NCBI RefSeq assembly: GCF_038806765.1
Contig: NZ_CP152389.1
Location: 1,550,001-1,614,000, forward strand
Direction of reading: 5' to 3'
DNA: 64,000 nt
DNA from: Mucilaginibacter sp. CSA2-8R
GTDB lineage: Bacteria > Bacteroidota > Bacteroidia > Sphingobacteriales > Sphingobacteriaceae
Position 1 is the first letter of the stretch, and each line of letters opens with the position of its first letter. The notes below the pieces were generated by a model. It did not search any database, was not told the DNA's origin, and saw only the letters and a program-made list of their open reading frames with translations. The position numbers and the translations under genes are program-made. Positions 34,941 through 44,901 of the stretch are shown here, piece by piece.

Positions 34941-36185
34941 TTACTTCACTAATTCTTTGGCAAAACGGGCTTCCATATATTTCATCACCTGGGTTGCTGT
35001 AAGACCATGTACAACAATAGATAATAAAATGGTAAACGTCACTGCGGTCCAAATCTGGTCGGCGTACGGAAATTGTGTTTCTTTAAGTGCATAGGCCAGG
35101 TAGTAAATAGACCCCAAACCCCGGATACCAAAAAAGCTAATCACCCATCTTTCTTTAGAGTGCATATTGATACCAGCGAGGCTTAAAAATGACGTAAGAG
35201 GCCGCAGCACAAACAGAAACAATACTGAAAAAGTTACCATGGGCCAGGTGAGATTTTGAAGTACCCCTGTGGTTAAACTGCCTCCGAACAAGATTAACAC
35301 GATAGCTACCAATATGCGTTCGGTTTGGTCGGTAAAAGCATGAAGTTTACTATGCAGGTGATGGCCAAGTTCATAATTACGTAAGGCTGTGCCGGCCACA
35401 AATACGGCTAAAAAGCCGTAACCATGCGCCAGCTCTGTAACGCCATATACCATTAGCGTAAGCGATAAGGCTACAAACCCATCATGGGTTTCCAGTATTT
35501 TCATCCGGTCGCCCATTGTAAACACAATGTAGCCCAGTAGCTGGCCCAACAGGTATCCTATAGCTAAACCTATCACTACTTTCAGCAATAAAGCATGCTC
35601 TACCCACTCCCAAAGACTATCTGTTCCTTTAAAAGGTAAGTTGGACAAGGTAATAGCCAGCAAAACAAAGGGGAAAGCAAAGGCATCGTTTAAGCCAGCC
35701 TCTGCCGTAAGGGCAAACTTAGTTTCAAATCGCTCATTCTGATTGGGTGGCCCTACCTGTACATCAGAAGCCAACACCGGGTCAGTAGGGGCCAGGGCTG
35801 CTCCGATCAGTAAGGCTGATGCTATATCCAGATTAAAAAAATAAAAGCTGGTGAGTGTTGCCAGGCCTATACAAGATATCATCCCAATGGTTACCAGCCT
35901 AATTGGGCTTTTCCAGCTGGCGTATTTAAAGGGACGGTCAATTTTTATTCCCGTACCCATCAACGATACGATGATCACGAGTTCGGTGATATGCATGGTA
36001 TGGCTTTCATCTTTACGCGGGTCGGCTGCCGGTAGCAGGTGCGGAAAGGCAAGGTAAAGCAGCACGCCAGCCAATACGTAAATGATAGCATAAGACACGC
36101 CGGTACGTTTAGTTACCGACGGCATCCAGGCCATACCTAATGCAGCAATACCAATAACGCTAATAACAACAACATAATGATCCAT
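34941..36185 (-). CDS. Cation:proton antiporter (Na+/H+ exchanger-like)
   Basis: 414 aa with about 11-12 transmembrane helices. The CPA hallmark is LIGAALAPTDPVLASDVQVGPP, followed by FALTAEAGLNDAFAFPFVLLAI; the C-terminal half has ERWVISFFGIRGLGSIYYLAYAL. These resemble NhaP/CPA1 antiporters used for pH and sodium homeostasis. No regulatory RCK/CNMP domain is fused. Monocistronic. Confidence 0.9.
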   Translation of the reverse strand: MDHYVVVISVIGIAALGMAWMPSVTKRTGVSYAIIYVLAGVLLYLAFPHLLPAADPRKDESHTMHITELVIIVSLMGTGIKIDRPFKYASWKSPIRLVTIGMISCIGLATLTSFYFFNLDIASALLIGAALAPTDPVLASDVQVGPPNQNERFETKFALTAEAGLNDAFAFPFVLLAITLSNLPFKGTDSLWEWVEHALLLKVVIGLAIGYLLGQLLGYIVFTMGDRMKILETHDGFVALSLTLMVYGVTELAHGYGFLAVFVAGTALRNYELGHHLHSKLHAFTDQTERILVAIVLILFGGSLTTGVLQNLTWPMVTFSVLFLFVLRPLTSFLSLAGINMHSKERWVISFFGIRGLGSIYYLAYALKETQFPYADQIWTAVTFTILLSIVVHGLTATQVMKYMEARFAKELVK

Positions 36186-36230
36186 AGTAAAAGAAGTATC
36201 GGCAGTCTACCCTAGGCAACAACGTTATTG

Positions 36231-37352
36231 CTAAATAGTTGCCGATGCATTTTGAGGCGTGTTCAGCATAACGGCAACCGGTTCGGGATTAAGTAAGCTT
36301 TTTATAGCTGCTATAACGTCATCAGGGCAAGGCACGTCCGTTGGCTGTTGGTCAAAATAGTGGTTAACGTGCGCAATTACTTCATTTTTACTTCGGGTTT
36401 CGGCAGGTATGTTATAACTTAATACCTGGCTGGGTACCATCCAGGGTGTGTGCTGCGGGTTGGTTAACGCATACAGTACAACAGTAGGTGTGCCGGTTGC
36501 TGCGGCGATATGTATAGTGCCTGTATTTACTGAAACTACCAGCGGGGCATGAGCAAGGAGGTAAATAAATTCGTCTAAGCTCAATTTACCCGCCATATTA
36601 AAACATTGTTTACCTACTGATGACTGAATGCCGGCAACCATTTCGCGTTCACTGCCCGAGCCGGTAAATAACACTTGGTAACCTAAATGCTCAACTGCTG
36701 TGCAGGCAACTTCGGCCCACTGAGCAGAGGGGTATTCTCGTTTAGGTTCGCTTACGCCGGGGTGCATAATCAGCCAGGGCTTGTCGGGATTGATATTTTC
36801 TTGCTGTAGCTTTTGTCTCAACTGCGGCCAAACATCCGGCACCTGCAAGCTCAAATGTTCATCATGGGTATGCGCGCCAACGGTAGCTACCAAATCAAGG
36901 TCGCGGCGTACCTGGTGTTTGATAAACTGGTAAGGCTCTTTATCAGGTTGCCAGTGGGTAAGTAGCTGGTAAGGGTTTTCGCGGCAATAAGCTAGTCTTA
37001 ACGGAATATTTGCCAGGTAAGCCAGCATTACGGTGGGCAAAGGGTTTTGGCTGTAAACCGTAAAAATGATAGCGGCATCAAATTGCCTGTTTTTTATATC
37101 CTCTGTGATTGCTGCAAACGTATCGTTTGGCGCTGCCTGGTCGCTCTTTACCCAAGGCACGTCAAACACCATTATATCATCTATCTCCGGTATGTTGCGG
37201 GCAATGCCGGCAGCCATACTTGAGGTTAGTACAGTTATTTGTGCATTAAAGGTGTGTTTAAGTGCCCGTATGGCCGGCGTGGTCATGAGCAGGTCGCCCA
37301 TGTTATCGGGACGGATACATAGTATTTTTTTGCAGTTTTGCCAGGTATTCAT
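36231..37352 (-). CDS. Glycosyltransferase family 9 (heptosyltransferase-like)
   Basis: 373 aa. N-terminal KKILCIRPDNMGDLLMTTPAIRALK is the GT9 signature; the C-terminal half has WLIMHPGVSEPKREYPSAQWAEVA, VLFTGSGSERE and SVNTGTIHIAAATGTPTVVLYAL. Likely transfers a heptose-like sugar in lipopolysaccharide core or glycoconjugate synthesis at the cytosolic membrane face. It stands alone rather than in an LPS cluster. Confidence 0.9.
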   Translation of the reverse strand: MNTWQNCKKILCIRPDNMGDLLMTTPAIRALKHTFNAQITVLTSSMAAGIARNIPEIDDIMVFDVPWVKSDQAAPNDTFAAITEDIKNRQFDAAIIFTVYSQNPLPTVMLAYLANIPLRLAYCRENPYQLLTHWQPDKEPYQFIKHQVRRDLDLVATVGAHTHDEHLSLQVPDVWPQLRQKLQQENINPDKPWLIMHPGVSEPKREYPSAQWAEVACTAVEHLGYQVLFTGSGSEREMVAGIQSSVGKQCFNMAGKLSLDEFIYLLAHAPLVVSVNTGTIHIAAATGTPTVVLYALTNPQHTPWMVPSQVLSYNIPAETRSKNEVIAHVNHYFDQQPTDVPCPDDVIAAIKSLLNPEPVAVMLNTPQNASATI

Positions 37353-37449
37353 ATGCTAACAGTAGCATAAAAATCCAGAGGGATGTTTTGTTTTACTTTA
37401 AACACACAAAACCATTGGGTTATACGTTACTATTTACTGAATTAATGCG

Positions 37450-37457
37450 TACATTTG
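37450..37457 (+). promoter_or_regulatory. queA: queA -7 promoter box
   Basis: TACATTTG, exact TAnnTTTG match, 30 bases upstream of the chosen queA start. Confidence 0.55.
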
Positions 37458-37487
37458 CGCCCTAAAAATCAACATCATAAACAAGAT

Positions 37488-38537
37488 ATGAAGTTATCTC
37501 AATTTAAATTCAACCTGCCCGAGTCATTAATTGCCCATAACCCGTCTGACGTTCGCGACGAGTCGCGCCTGATGGTTTTACACCGCGATTCAGGTAAAAT
37601 TGAGCATAAGATATTCAAGGATGTTCTGGATTATTTTGACGACCAAGATGTAATGATACTGAATAACACCAAGGTGTTTCCGGCCCGTATGTACGGCAAC
37701 AAGGAAAAAACAGGTGCAACTATCGAAGTATTTTTACTGCGCGAACTAAATAAAGAATTGCGGTTATGGGATGTACTGGTTGACCCGGCCCGTAAAATAC
37801 GCGTTGGTAACAAATTGTATTTTGGCGACGACGACCTGCTGGTTGCTGAGGTGGTTGACAATACCACATCACGTGGCCGTACTATTCGCTTTTTGTTTGA
37901 CGGTACTGATGAGGAGTTCCGCCGTAACGTCGAGATTTTAGGAGAAACTCCACTGCCTAAATACATCAAGCGTAAAGCTACTGAACAGGATAAAGAGCGT
38001 TACCAAACTATTTTTGCTAAAAACGAAGGTGCAGTAGCTGCCCCAACCGCAGGCTTACACTTTAGCCGCGAGCTGATGAAACGCCTGGAATTGAAAGGTG
38101 TGGAGTTTGCCGAGGTTACCCTGCACGTAGGTTTAGGTACTTTCCGCCAGGTGGAGGTTGAGGATTTGACTAAGCACAAAATGGATTCTGAGCAGTTCAT
38201 CATTGAGCAAAGACAAGCCGATATTGTAAACCGGGCCATTGAGCGCAAAAAACGTGTTTGTGCAGTAGGTACTACCTCAATGCGTACCATCGAGTCGGCA
38301 GTGTCGGCTAACAAAACGCTAAAGTCTGCTAACGACTGGACCAGTAAGTTCATCTTTCCGCCGTACGATTTTAGTATTGCAAACAGCATGATTACTAACT
38401 TCCACACGCCAGAGTCGACATTGTTAATGATGATTGCTGCTTTTGGTGGATACGAGCACGTAATGAATGCTTACGAAGTAGCGGTTAAAGAAAAATATCG
38501 TTTTTACAGCTACGGCGATGCCATGCTGATTATCTAA
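37488..38537 (+). CDS. queA: S-adenosylmethionine:tRNA ribosyltransferase-isomerase
   Basis: 349-aa enzyme that adds the cyclopentene ring precursor to 7-aminomethyl-7-deazaguanine in tRNA (queuosine pathway). The start is the ATG at 37488 ([19 protein letters not shown]), not the frame extension upstream, which lies in the promoter. Conserved: [57 protein letters not shown] and [12 protein letters not shown]. Followed by a perfect terminator. Confidence 0.97.
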   Translation: MKLSQFKFNLPESLIAHNPSDVRDESRLMVLHRDSGKIEHKIFKDVLDYFDDQDVMILNNTKVFPARMYGNKEKTGATIEVFLLRELNKELRLWDVLVDPARKIRVGNKLYFGDDDLLVAEVVDNTTSRGRTIRFLFDGTDEEFRRNVEILGETPLPKYIKRKATEQDKERYQTIFAKNEGAVAAPTAGLHFSRELMKRLELKGVEFAEVTLHVGLGTFRQVEVEDLTKHKMDSEQFIIEQRQADIVNRAIERKKRVCAVGTTSMRTIESAVSANKTLKSANDWTSKFIFPPYDFSIANSMITNFHTPESTLLMMIAAFGGYEHVMNAYEVAVKEKYRFYSYGDAMLII

Positions 38538-38559
38538 TTGCAGGTATAAAAATAACGAC

Positions 38560-38590
38560 AGCCCTGTTGCCAATGCAACGGGGCTTTTTA
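38560..38590 (+). terminator. queA terminator
   Basis: AGCCCTGTTGC (38560-38570) and GCAACGGGGCT (38575-38585), an 11-bp stem with one G-U pair and a CAAT loop, followed by a T-rich tail. Confidence 0.9.
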
Positions 38591-38597
38591 TTGTTTC

Positions 38598-38605
38598 TAT
38601 ATTTG
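38598..38605 (+). promoter_or_regulatory. ispD: ispD -7 promoter box
   Basis: TATATTTG, exact TAnnTTTG match, 19 bases before the ispD start, just after the queA terminator. Confidence 0.55.
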
Positions 38606-38624
38606 CGCTGCTTTACAATTTCAG

Positions 38625-39326
38625 ATGTCAGCTATTTATCATTCCCGTAGTATAGAAACTTACGCTATTATTGTGGCCGGAGGGTCGGGCACCCGTATGC
38701 AGTCGGTTGTTCCGAAGCAGTTTTTACTGCTCAATGGTTTGCCGGTGTTAATGCATACTTTGCTGGCATTTTATAATGCACCGTCAAAGCCGCAGTTAAT
38801 AGTAGTTTTACCGGATGCCTTTCATCAGTATTGGCAGGAGCTATGCGTCAAACATCATTTTACCGTCGAACATCAATTAATCAGTGGCGGACCAACGCGG
38901 TTTCACTCGGTAAAGAACGGGTTAAGTTTGGTGCCTAATGATGCTTTAGTTGCTGTGCATGATGCGGTGCGCCCATTGGTAAGTGCAGAAGTGATAGAGG
39001 CGGCCTACAAGCAAGCCATGAGTCAGGGCGCGGTAATTGTGGCAGTAAAAAGTCGCGACTCTGTACGGCAGGTTAAAGCGGCCTATAATCAAAGCCTATT
39101 GCGCCATGAAATTTATTTAGTGCAAACCCCGCAAACCTTCAAAGCCGATTTATTAAAGCAGGCATACGAGCACCACTATCAGGAAAGCTTTACCGATGAC
39201 GCCAGCGTCGCCGAACATGCCGGTTTTGCAATACATATTACTGAGGGCGACTACCAGAATTTTAAAATCACGTTTCCGGAAGATATTGCAATTGCTGAGT
39301 TGCTGCTTAAGGCAAGGACAGTCTGA
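38625..39326 (+). CDS. ispD: 2-C-methyl-D-erythritol 4-phosphate cytidylyltransferase
   Basis: 233-aa enzyme of the MEP isoprenoid pathway, joining CTP and MEP. Nucleotide-binding motif IIVAGGSGTRMQSVVPKQFL, then SGGPTRFHSVKNGL, VAVHDAVRPLVS and the C-terminal FTDDASVAEHAGFAIHITEGDYQNFKITFPEDIAIAE. Own promoter and a terminator shared with the convergent purS side. Confidence 0.96.
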   Translation: MSAIYHSRSIETYAIIVAGGSGTRMQSVVPKQFLLLNGLPVLMHTLLAFYNAPSKPQLIVVLPDAFHQYWQELCVKHHFTVEHQLISGGPTRFHSVKNGLSLVPNDALVAVHDAVRPLVSAEVIEAAYKQAMSQGAVIVAVKSRDSVRQVKAAYNQSLLRHEIYLVQTPQTFKADLLKQAYEHHYQESFTDDASVAEHAGFAIHITEGDYQNFKITFPEDIAIAELLLKARTV

Positions 39327-39371
39327 AAGCTATTGTGCGACGTAATTAGATAAAAGTCTTGTTAACAAAAA

Positions 39372-39394
39372 ATGCGCAAGTAGTTCTTGCGCAT
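39372..39394. terminator. Hairpin between convergent ispD and purS
   Basis: ATGCGCAAG (39372-39380) pairs with CTTGCGCAT (39386-39394), 9 bp with a TAGTT loop; A-tract on the left and T-rich on the right, consistent with bidirectional termination. Confidence 0.75.
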
Positions 39395-39459
39395 CTTATT
39401 ATCAAAGTGGATTAGTAAATTTTATTGCAGCCTGTTAAGCATATGCCCGAATGAGCTGA

Positions 39460-39711
39460 TTAAGCAGGGGTAACGGTAAAGGTATAGCTTTCCATAATCA
39501 GGTTAGCCAATAGGTTTTTGCAAGCCTGTTCGGTTTTAGCCTCTGCAGCCTCAGCACTATCAGCTTCAATTTCTAAAGTGATATGTTTACCAATACGTAC
39601 ATTCTGAATTTCGGCCAGTCCTAGGTTTTTCATACTACCGGTTACAGCTTTACCTTGTGGGTCCAAAATTTCTTTTTTTGGCATTACATCTATTTCGGCC
39701 TGAAATTTCAT
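39460..39711 (-). CDS. purS: Phosphoribosylformylglycinamidine synthase subunit PurS
   Basis: 83-aa structural subunit of the PurSQL FGAM synthase complex, linking the glutaminase PurQ to PurL. PurS pattern: KFQAEIDVMPKKEILDPQGKAVTGSMKNLGLAEIQNVRIGK. Start is the ATG at 39711 (MKFQAEI), which immediately follows the pssA stop; the longer frame would lie entirely inside pssA. Probably co-transcribed with pssA. purQ and purL are not in the window. Confidence 0.93.
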   Translation of the reverse strand: MKFQAEIDVMPKKEILDPQGKAVTGSMKNLGLAEIQNVRIGKHITLEIEADSAEAAEAKTEQACKNLLANLIMESYTFTVTPA

Positions 39712-39712
39712 A

Positions 39713-40426
39713 TTATCTCGCGAATCTAATTTGAATGACTGATATGGCGATATACATAACGATGATCGCCGGAATTGCGGCAAATTTAAAAAACAATATG
39801 AGAATTGCCGAAATCAACAATAAAATATAACGGTATATATTTCGTTGAACATCGCGGTTTTTAAATTTAAGCGACATTAAAGGTAATTCGACCACCAGTA
39901 GCATGCACATGATAGCTACAAAAAATGCTAGGAAGAACGGATTTAAAATAAATGCTGTAAAAAAGCTGTATTGTTCTTTAATAATAAGCGGGAACGAACC
40001 AATCAATATGGCATTGGCTGGGGTAGGCAAGCCAATAAAGCTCTCGGTCTGGCGCTCATCATTATTAAATTTAGCCAGCCTAAGGGCCGAAAAAACCGGG
40101 ATTAAAAAAGCAATGAAGTTGAGGTAAGTGCTTACACCTTCAATCTGCGGAGCCTGTAAAAACAACCGATACATGATAAAGGCTGGCAACACGCCAAAAC
40201 TTACCACGTCAGCCAGCGAATCCAAATCCTTACCAATCAGCGAGAAGGATTGAAGCACCCTGGAAGCCAGACCGTCGAAAAAGTCGAAAATAGCAGCTAA
40301 AAAAATACAGTAGGCCGCAAATATTAAATTATCCTGAAAAGTAACAAAAACAATCCCGATGCATCCGCTGAACAAGTTAGCACAGGTGATAGCGTTGGGC
40401 ACATGTTTTTTAACGCGTTTCCTCAT
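39713..40426 (-). CDS. pssA: CDP-diacylglycerol-serine O-phosphatidyltransferase
   Basis: 237-aa membrane enzyme making phosphatidylserine. The CDP-alcohol phosphotransferase motif is present as DFFDGLASR-x8-GKDLDSLAD, with all catalytic Asp residues; the usual Ala before Arg is Ser here. About seven hydrophobic helices. I use the ATG at 40426 (MRKRVKKHVPNAITCANL) rather than a TTG seven codons upstream. Co-oriented with rho upstream (separated by a terminator) and purS downstream. Confidence 0.92.
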   Translation of the reverse strand: MRKRVKKHVPNAITCANLFSGCIGIVFVTFQDNLIFAAYCIFLAAIFDFFDGLASRVLQSFSLIGKDLDSLADVVSFGVLPAFIMYRLFLQAPQIEGVSTYLNFIAFLIPVFSALRLAKFNNDERQTESFIGLPTPANAILIGSFPLIIKEQYSFFTAFILNPFFLAFFVAIMCMLLVVELPLMSLKFKNRDVQRNIYRYILLLISAILILFFKFAAIPAIIVMYIAISVIQIRFAR

Positions 40427-40535
40427 TTCGGTGTTGAAGATAGCCAATAATTTTTAACGTTAGGCGAACATGTTAAAGTTTGCCTGTTTTCTAACGTTAT
40501 TACAACTTATTAAAGTAATATCATTCTTAAAAAGA

Positions 40536-40565
40536 AAGGACGCTCATTTGTTGATAAGCGTCCTT
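40536..40565 (-). terminator. Intrinsic terminator of rho
   Basis: AAGGACGCT (40536-40544) pairs with AGCGTCCTT (40557-40565); A-rich sequence at 40524-40537 supplies the T-run on the minus strand. The rho gene itself is thus ended by a factor-independent terminator. Confidence 0.85.
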
Positions 40566-40607
40566 AAAATTATTTAAAACGACTTGGGTTTACAACACCA
40601 GAAGCGG

Positions 40608-42386
40608 TTAAGAGTTCATCGAAATTAAAAATTCTTCGTTGGTTTTTGTTCCGCGAATCTGGCTTTGCAAAAATTCCATCGACTCCAGGGAATTCATATC
40701 TGCCAGGTGGTTGCGTAATATCCAAATGCGCTGCAGCGTTTCGCGGTCAAGCAGTAAGTCGTCGCGGCGTGTGCTTGATGCCGTAATATCAATAGCCGGG
40801 AATATGCGTTTGTTAGAAAGTTTACGATCCAGTTGTAACTCCATGTTGCCTGTACCTTTAAACTCTTCGAAGATAACTTCATCCATTTTAGAGCCGGTTT
40901 CGGTAAGAGCAGTAGCAATAATGGTTAATGAACCGCCATCCTCTATGTTGCGGGCAGCACCAAAAAAGCGTTTAGGTTTGTGCAATGCATTAGCATCAAC
41001 ACCACCCGATAATATTTTACCGGATGCCGGCGCTACGGTATTATAAGCACGGGCCAAACGCGTAATGGAGTCTAATAAAATAACCACATCGTGGCCGCAC
41101 TCTACCATGCGTTTAGCTTTCTCAAGTACAATATTGGCAATTTTTACGTGGCGTTCGGCAGGTTCATCAAAAGTTGATGATACTACCTCAGCACGTACGC
41201 TGCGGGCCATATCAGTCACCTCCTCAGGACGCTCATCAATCAATAAGATGATCAGATATACTTCGGGATGGTTTTTGGCAATGGCGTTAGCCACATCCTT
41301 CAACAACATGGTTTTACCGGTTTTTGGCTGAGCCACAATTAAACCTCGCTGGCCTTTACCAATTGGAGAAAACAAATCCATGATGCGGGTTGAGTAGTTG
41401 CCTGCATCAGTAAATAAGTTCAATCTTTCGGACGGGAACAGCGGTGTTAAGTGATCAAACGGAACCCGGTCGCGAACCTCGGCAGGTATACGGCCATTAA
41501 TGGCTTCAACCCTTACCAAAGGGAAATACTTTTCGCCTTCTTTAGGCGGACGGATGCTACCACGAACGGTATCACCTGTTTTTAAACCAAAAAGCTTAAT
41601 CTGCGATTGTGATACGTAAATATCATCAGGCGAGGTCAGGTAGTTATAATCCGATGAGCGTAAAAAGCCGTAACCATCGGGCATAATTTCCAGTACCCCC
41701 TCGTTAACAATTACGTTATCAAAGTCGAGGTTAATAGGCTCCTGGTTATTTTTGCTCTGCTGATTGTTTTCGCGGTTGTTATTCTCCCGTTCTCTTGGGG
41801 CGTTGTCACGGTTATTATTATTATTATTATTATCGCGATTAGTATTTTCTCTTACCGGATTTTCGCGTTGCGGACGCTCCCGGGGCAAGGTGGTTTCGCG
41901 CTGCGTATTTGGTCTGCGTTCAAATTTTGGCGCAGTTACGGGTTGAGTAGCAGGTTCGCTTTCGGGTGCATCTGGTGTGCTTTCGGCCACAGCTTCTACA
42001 GCTTGCACATCGTTTGGTGTGCCGGCTTGTTCTGTTTCGGGCTGAGTAATAGCCTCTGGAGCCGCAAATAAATCAGCACCTGCTTCTTCTGCTGCTGCAG
42101 CTTTGGCTGGTGTAGTTTTCGTTTTTACACTGCGGGTTCTTTTACGAGGCTTTTCTTCGGTATCGGTAGTTGCTGCAGCTTCGTTGTTATCCGCAGCAGT
42201 GTTAGCATAATTTTCATTTAAGGTTGATTGTTGGGAGCGGGCAGCTTCTATAAGGCTTTCTTGCTCAACAATGCGGGTAATGAGCTGGGCTTTACGCAGT
42301 TCGTCTGCTTCAGCAATTCCCAGATCTTTAGCCATTTGACGCAATTCAGACACTAATTTGTCATTCAATTCGAGTGTATCAGGCAT
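40608..42386 (-). CDS. rho: Transcription termination factor Rho with disordered insert
   Basis: 592-aa hexameric RNA helicase (Escherichia coli Rho is 419 aa). N-terminal Rho_N helical domain (about 5-50); a low-complexity insert (about 50-218) rich in Ala/Glu/Thr then Asn/Arg, including a seven-Asn run at 186-192; the cold-shock RNA-binding domain (about 222-300, [15 protein letters not shown]); and the RecA-like ATPase with Walker [11 protein letters not shown] and Walker [17 protein letters not shown]. In Bacteroides thetaiotaomicron the equivalent disordered region drives phase separation of Rho. Own terminator downstream. Confidence 0.97.
   Translation of the reverse strand: MPDTLELNDKLVSELRQMAKDLGIAEADELRKAQLITRIVEQESLIEAARSQQSTLNENYANTAADNNEAAATTDTEEKPRKRTRSVKTKTTPAKAAAAEEAGADLFAAPEAITQPETEQAGTPNDVQAVEAVAESTPDAPESEPATQPVTAPKFERRPNTQRETTLPRERPQRENPVRENTNRDNNNNNNNRDNAPRERENNNRENNQQSKNNQEPINLDFDNVIVNEGVLEIMPDGYGFLRSSDYNYLTSPDDIYVSQSQIKLFGLKTGDTVRGSIRPPKEGEKYFPLVRVEAINGRIPAEVRDRVPFDHLTPLFPSERLNLFTDAGNYSTRIMDLFSPIGKGQRGLIVAQPKTGKTMLLKDVANAIAKNHPEVYLIILLIDERPEEVTDMARSVRAEVVSSTFDEPAERHVKIANIVLEKAKRMVECGHDVVILLDSITRLARAYNTVAPASGKILSGGVDANALHKPKRFFGAARNIEDGGSLTIIATALTETGSKMDEVIFEEFKGTGNMELQLDRKLSNKRIFPAIDITASSTRRDDLLLDRETLQRIWILRNHLADMNSLESMEFLQSQIRGTKTNEEFLISMNS
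41812..41833 (-). repeat. Triplet microsatellite inside rho
   Basis: Seven tandem TTA triplets on the plus strand encode the Asn run (AAT/AAC) of the disordered Rho region. Being a triplet repeat, length changes would keep the frame. Confidence 0.8.
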
Positions 42387-42657
42387 GAGATGAAATATGA
42401 TTCAAAGAGGATTATTTAATGTAAAGAAAATTGATCTTGCTGCTGTAACGCACCTTGAAAACTAATTTATTGTATTTGCTGCAACGTGGGATTTTTTACA
42501 ACTTTTCTTTAGTGCAAGAAAAATCTGTTCGGAAACGCTGCAATTGTACTTATTAATTTTAATAATAACAATTTTTTTAAAAAATAGTTACATCTGGCTA
42601 ACACTCTTATTGAATTTTAGTTTTTTTGCGGCTTTATATTTTTCATAATATTTATAT

Positions 42658-43494
42658 ATGTTAAGCTACAGCCAACTTGTTGAGCAGATTAAACTTAAAA
42701 AGTCGTTTTTATGTGTAGGTCTGGATACCGATCCTGATAAAATACCGGCGTTTTTGCAGCGCTACCCCGATCCGGTGCTGGAGTTTAACAAACGTATTAT
42801 TGATGCCACACACGATTTATGTGTAGCCTATAAACCCAATGCCGCTTTTTACGAAAGCAGCGGCGTTAAAGGATTACAAAGCCTAATTGGTACTTATGAA
42901 TATTTACCTAAAGCCTGTTTAAGTATTATTGATGCTAAGCGTGGCGATATCGGTAACACATCTGATCGCTATGCCCGTGCTTTTTTTGATAAGAATGCAG
43001 GCGGGATGAGCTTTGATGCCATTACCGTTACCCCTTATATGGGCCATGACAGTATCACCCCTTATTTGGCGTACGAAGGTAAATGGGTAATTGTGCTGGC
43101 ATTAACATCGTCTGTCGGTAGTCGCGATTTTCAGTACCTGCAAACGCCCGAGGGTTTGTTGCACGAGGCGGTAATTAACAAGGTTAATACCCTGGCTGGT
43201 GCCGACCGTATTATGTATGTTGTAGGTGCCACTAAGGGTGCCGAGTTCGAAAACATTCGCAAGCATGCACCCGATAATTTTTTATTAGTACCTGGTGTAG
43301 GTGCGCAGGGGGGAAGCTTGGAAGACGTTTGCCGTTATGGGATGAACGCTGATTGCGGCTTACTGGTTAACTCATCGCGCTCTATTATTTATGCCTCAAA
43401 CGGCGAAGACTTTGCAGAGGCTGCCCGTGCCGAGGCGCAAAAACTGCAGCGGCAAATGCAGGCAGAGTTAGAAAAAGCAGGAATCATTTCTTAA
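42658..43494 (+). CDS. pyrF: Orotidine 5'-phosphate decarboxylase
   Basis: 278-aa type-2 OMP decarboxylase, last step of UMP synthesis. Catalytic motif D92-A-K94-R-G-D97 ([11 protein letters not shown]), substrate loop [11 protein letters not shown], and [14 protein letters not shown] and [12 protein letters not shown] for phosphate binding. Preceded by 271 bases divergent from rho; a TATATT-rich segment just upstream may be the promoter. Monocistronic. Confidence 0.96.
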   Translation: MLSYSQLVEQIKLKKSFLCVGLDTDPDKIPAFLQRYPDPVLEFNKRIIDATHDLCVAYKPNAAFYESSGVKGLQSLIGTYEYLPKACLSIIDAKRGDIGNTSDRYARAFFDKNAGGMSFDAITVTPYMGHDSITPYLAYEGKWVIVLALTSSVGSRDFQYLQTPEGLLHEAVINKVNTLAGADRIMYVVGATKGAEFENIRKHAPDNFLLVPGVGAQGGSLEDVCRYGMNADCGLLVNSSRSIIYASNGEDFAEAARAEAQKLQRQMQAELEKAGIIS

Positions 43495-43627
43495 AGTCGT
43501 TCATGATATAACCATCGCTTTACAACTGTTCGGTGTGTAATTGTTATCTGTAAAGATTTTATTGCTATTTACAGGTTGGGCAATAATACGTTAAACTAAA
43601 TAGTTTAGGTATTGTCTTTACTACATC

Positions 43628-44884
43628 ATGTCGGCGCTATCTACTACTTTTCGCTCACTGCGATTTTATAATTTCAGGCTTTATTTTATAGGTCAGTCCA
43701 TATCCCTCATTGGGACGTGGATGGAGCGGATTGCCATCAACTGGCTGGTATACACTACTACGCATTCGGCATTAATGTTGGGGCTGGTAAACTTTGCCGG
43801 GCAAATTCCTACGCTTTTGCTTTCACCTTATGGAGGCACCATATCCGACAGGCACAATCGCTATAAAATACTGCTGACAACCCAAATGGCGGCTATGCTG
43901 CAAGCTGGTACTATGGCTACACTGGTATTGCTCAAGGTTTATAATATGTACGCCATTATTGGCTTAAGCATTGTATTGGGTATTATCAACGCGTTTGACA
44001 CGCCCTCACGCCAATCGCTCATGATTAGGCTGATTGAAGATAAAAGGGACTTGCAAAACGCCATCGCGCTCAATTCATCGATGGTAAACCTGGCCCGTAT
44101 GCTGGGGCCGGCCGTGGCCGGCATATTACTTACTACTGCAGGCACAGGCATCTGCTTTTTATTAAATGCCCTAAGCTTTGTAGCGGTAATTACCTCACTG
44201 CTGCTGATGAAGCTGCCGCCCATGGATATTAAAAAAACTACGGATAGTGTATGGGACGGCCTAAAAAAGGGTTATAGCTACCTGCAAACTGTGCCCGATA
44301 TTAAACTTGTGATTTTACTAATGGCCTGCACCAGCTTTTTTGTAATGCCTTACACTACACTGATGCCCATCTTTGCCAAAGATATTTTTCATGGTGATGC
44401 GCGCACTTACAGCTTGCTTAACAGTATATCGGGTTTAGGTTCGCTAATGGGCGCTTTTTATATGGCCGGTTTAAAAAATACAGGGAATATTAAACGCATT
44501 GTGGTGTTTGCCTGCGCTATGTTTGGCGTAAGCCTGGCCTTGTTTGCGTGGAGCAACAGCTTATGGCTGGCTTTGCTGCTGGTAATGCCTGCCGGAGCAG
44601 GTGCAATGATGCAGATAGCCGGAACCAATACCTTTATACAAACTACAGTAAGCGACGAAATGCGTGGCCGTGTGATAAGTTATTATGTGATGGCATTTAT
44701 GGGTATGCAGCCCTTGGGTAGCTTTTTGGTGGGCTTAGCTACTCATCATGCCAGTGCACGTTTGGTACTATGTATTGAGGGCTTAGCAGGTTTGGCTGTT
44801 GCAATTATTTTTGGTGTGTTGTTTAAGCGCTCGGCAGATAGGCTGGTTCAAGAAAAAAAAGAAGCTCAGGTAGTTATTGAATAA
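43628..44884 (+). CDS. MFS transporter (EntS/MFS_3-like)
   Basis: 418 aa, 12 transmembrane helices. Typical MFS_3 features: FRLYFIGQSISLIGTWMERIAINWLVY, the motif-A loop GGTISDRHNRYK, DTPSRQSLMIRLIEDKRDLQNAIALNSSMVNLARMLGPAVAG and MRGRVISYYVMAFMG. This branch includes enterobactin exporters and other efflux pumps; the substrate is unknown here. Convergent with the acpH-like gene 17 bases away. Confidence 0.88.
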   Translation: MSALSTTFRSLRFYNFRLYFIGQSISLIGTWMERIAINWLVYTTTHSALMLGLVNFAGQIPTLLLSPYGGTISDRHNRYKILLTTQMAAMLQAGTMATLVLLKVYNMYAIIGLSIVLGIINAFDTPSRQSLMIRLIEDKRDLQNAIALNSSMVNLARMLGPAVAGILLTTAGTGICFLLNALSFVAVITSLLLMKLPPMDIKKTTDSVWDGLKKGYSYLQTVPDIKLVILLMACTSFFVMPYTTLMPIFAKDIFHGDARTYSLLNSISGLGSLMGAFYMAGLKNTGNIKRIVVFACAMFGVSLALFAWSNSLWLALLLVMPAGAGAMMQIAGTNTFIQTTVSDEMRGRVISYYVMAFMGMQPLGSFLVGLATHHASARLVLCIEGLAGLAVAIIFGVLFKRSADRLVQEKKEAQVVIE

Positions 44885-44901
44885 TTAGTTATGCAAGCCA
44901 A

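Noticed and set aside
39712..39783. N-terminal extension of PurS
   Set aside because: It lies entirely within pssA; MKFQAEI at 39711 is the typical PurS start.
40639..41946. Several open frames opposite rho
   Set aside because: Antisense shadows caused by codon pattern; no conserved features.
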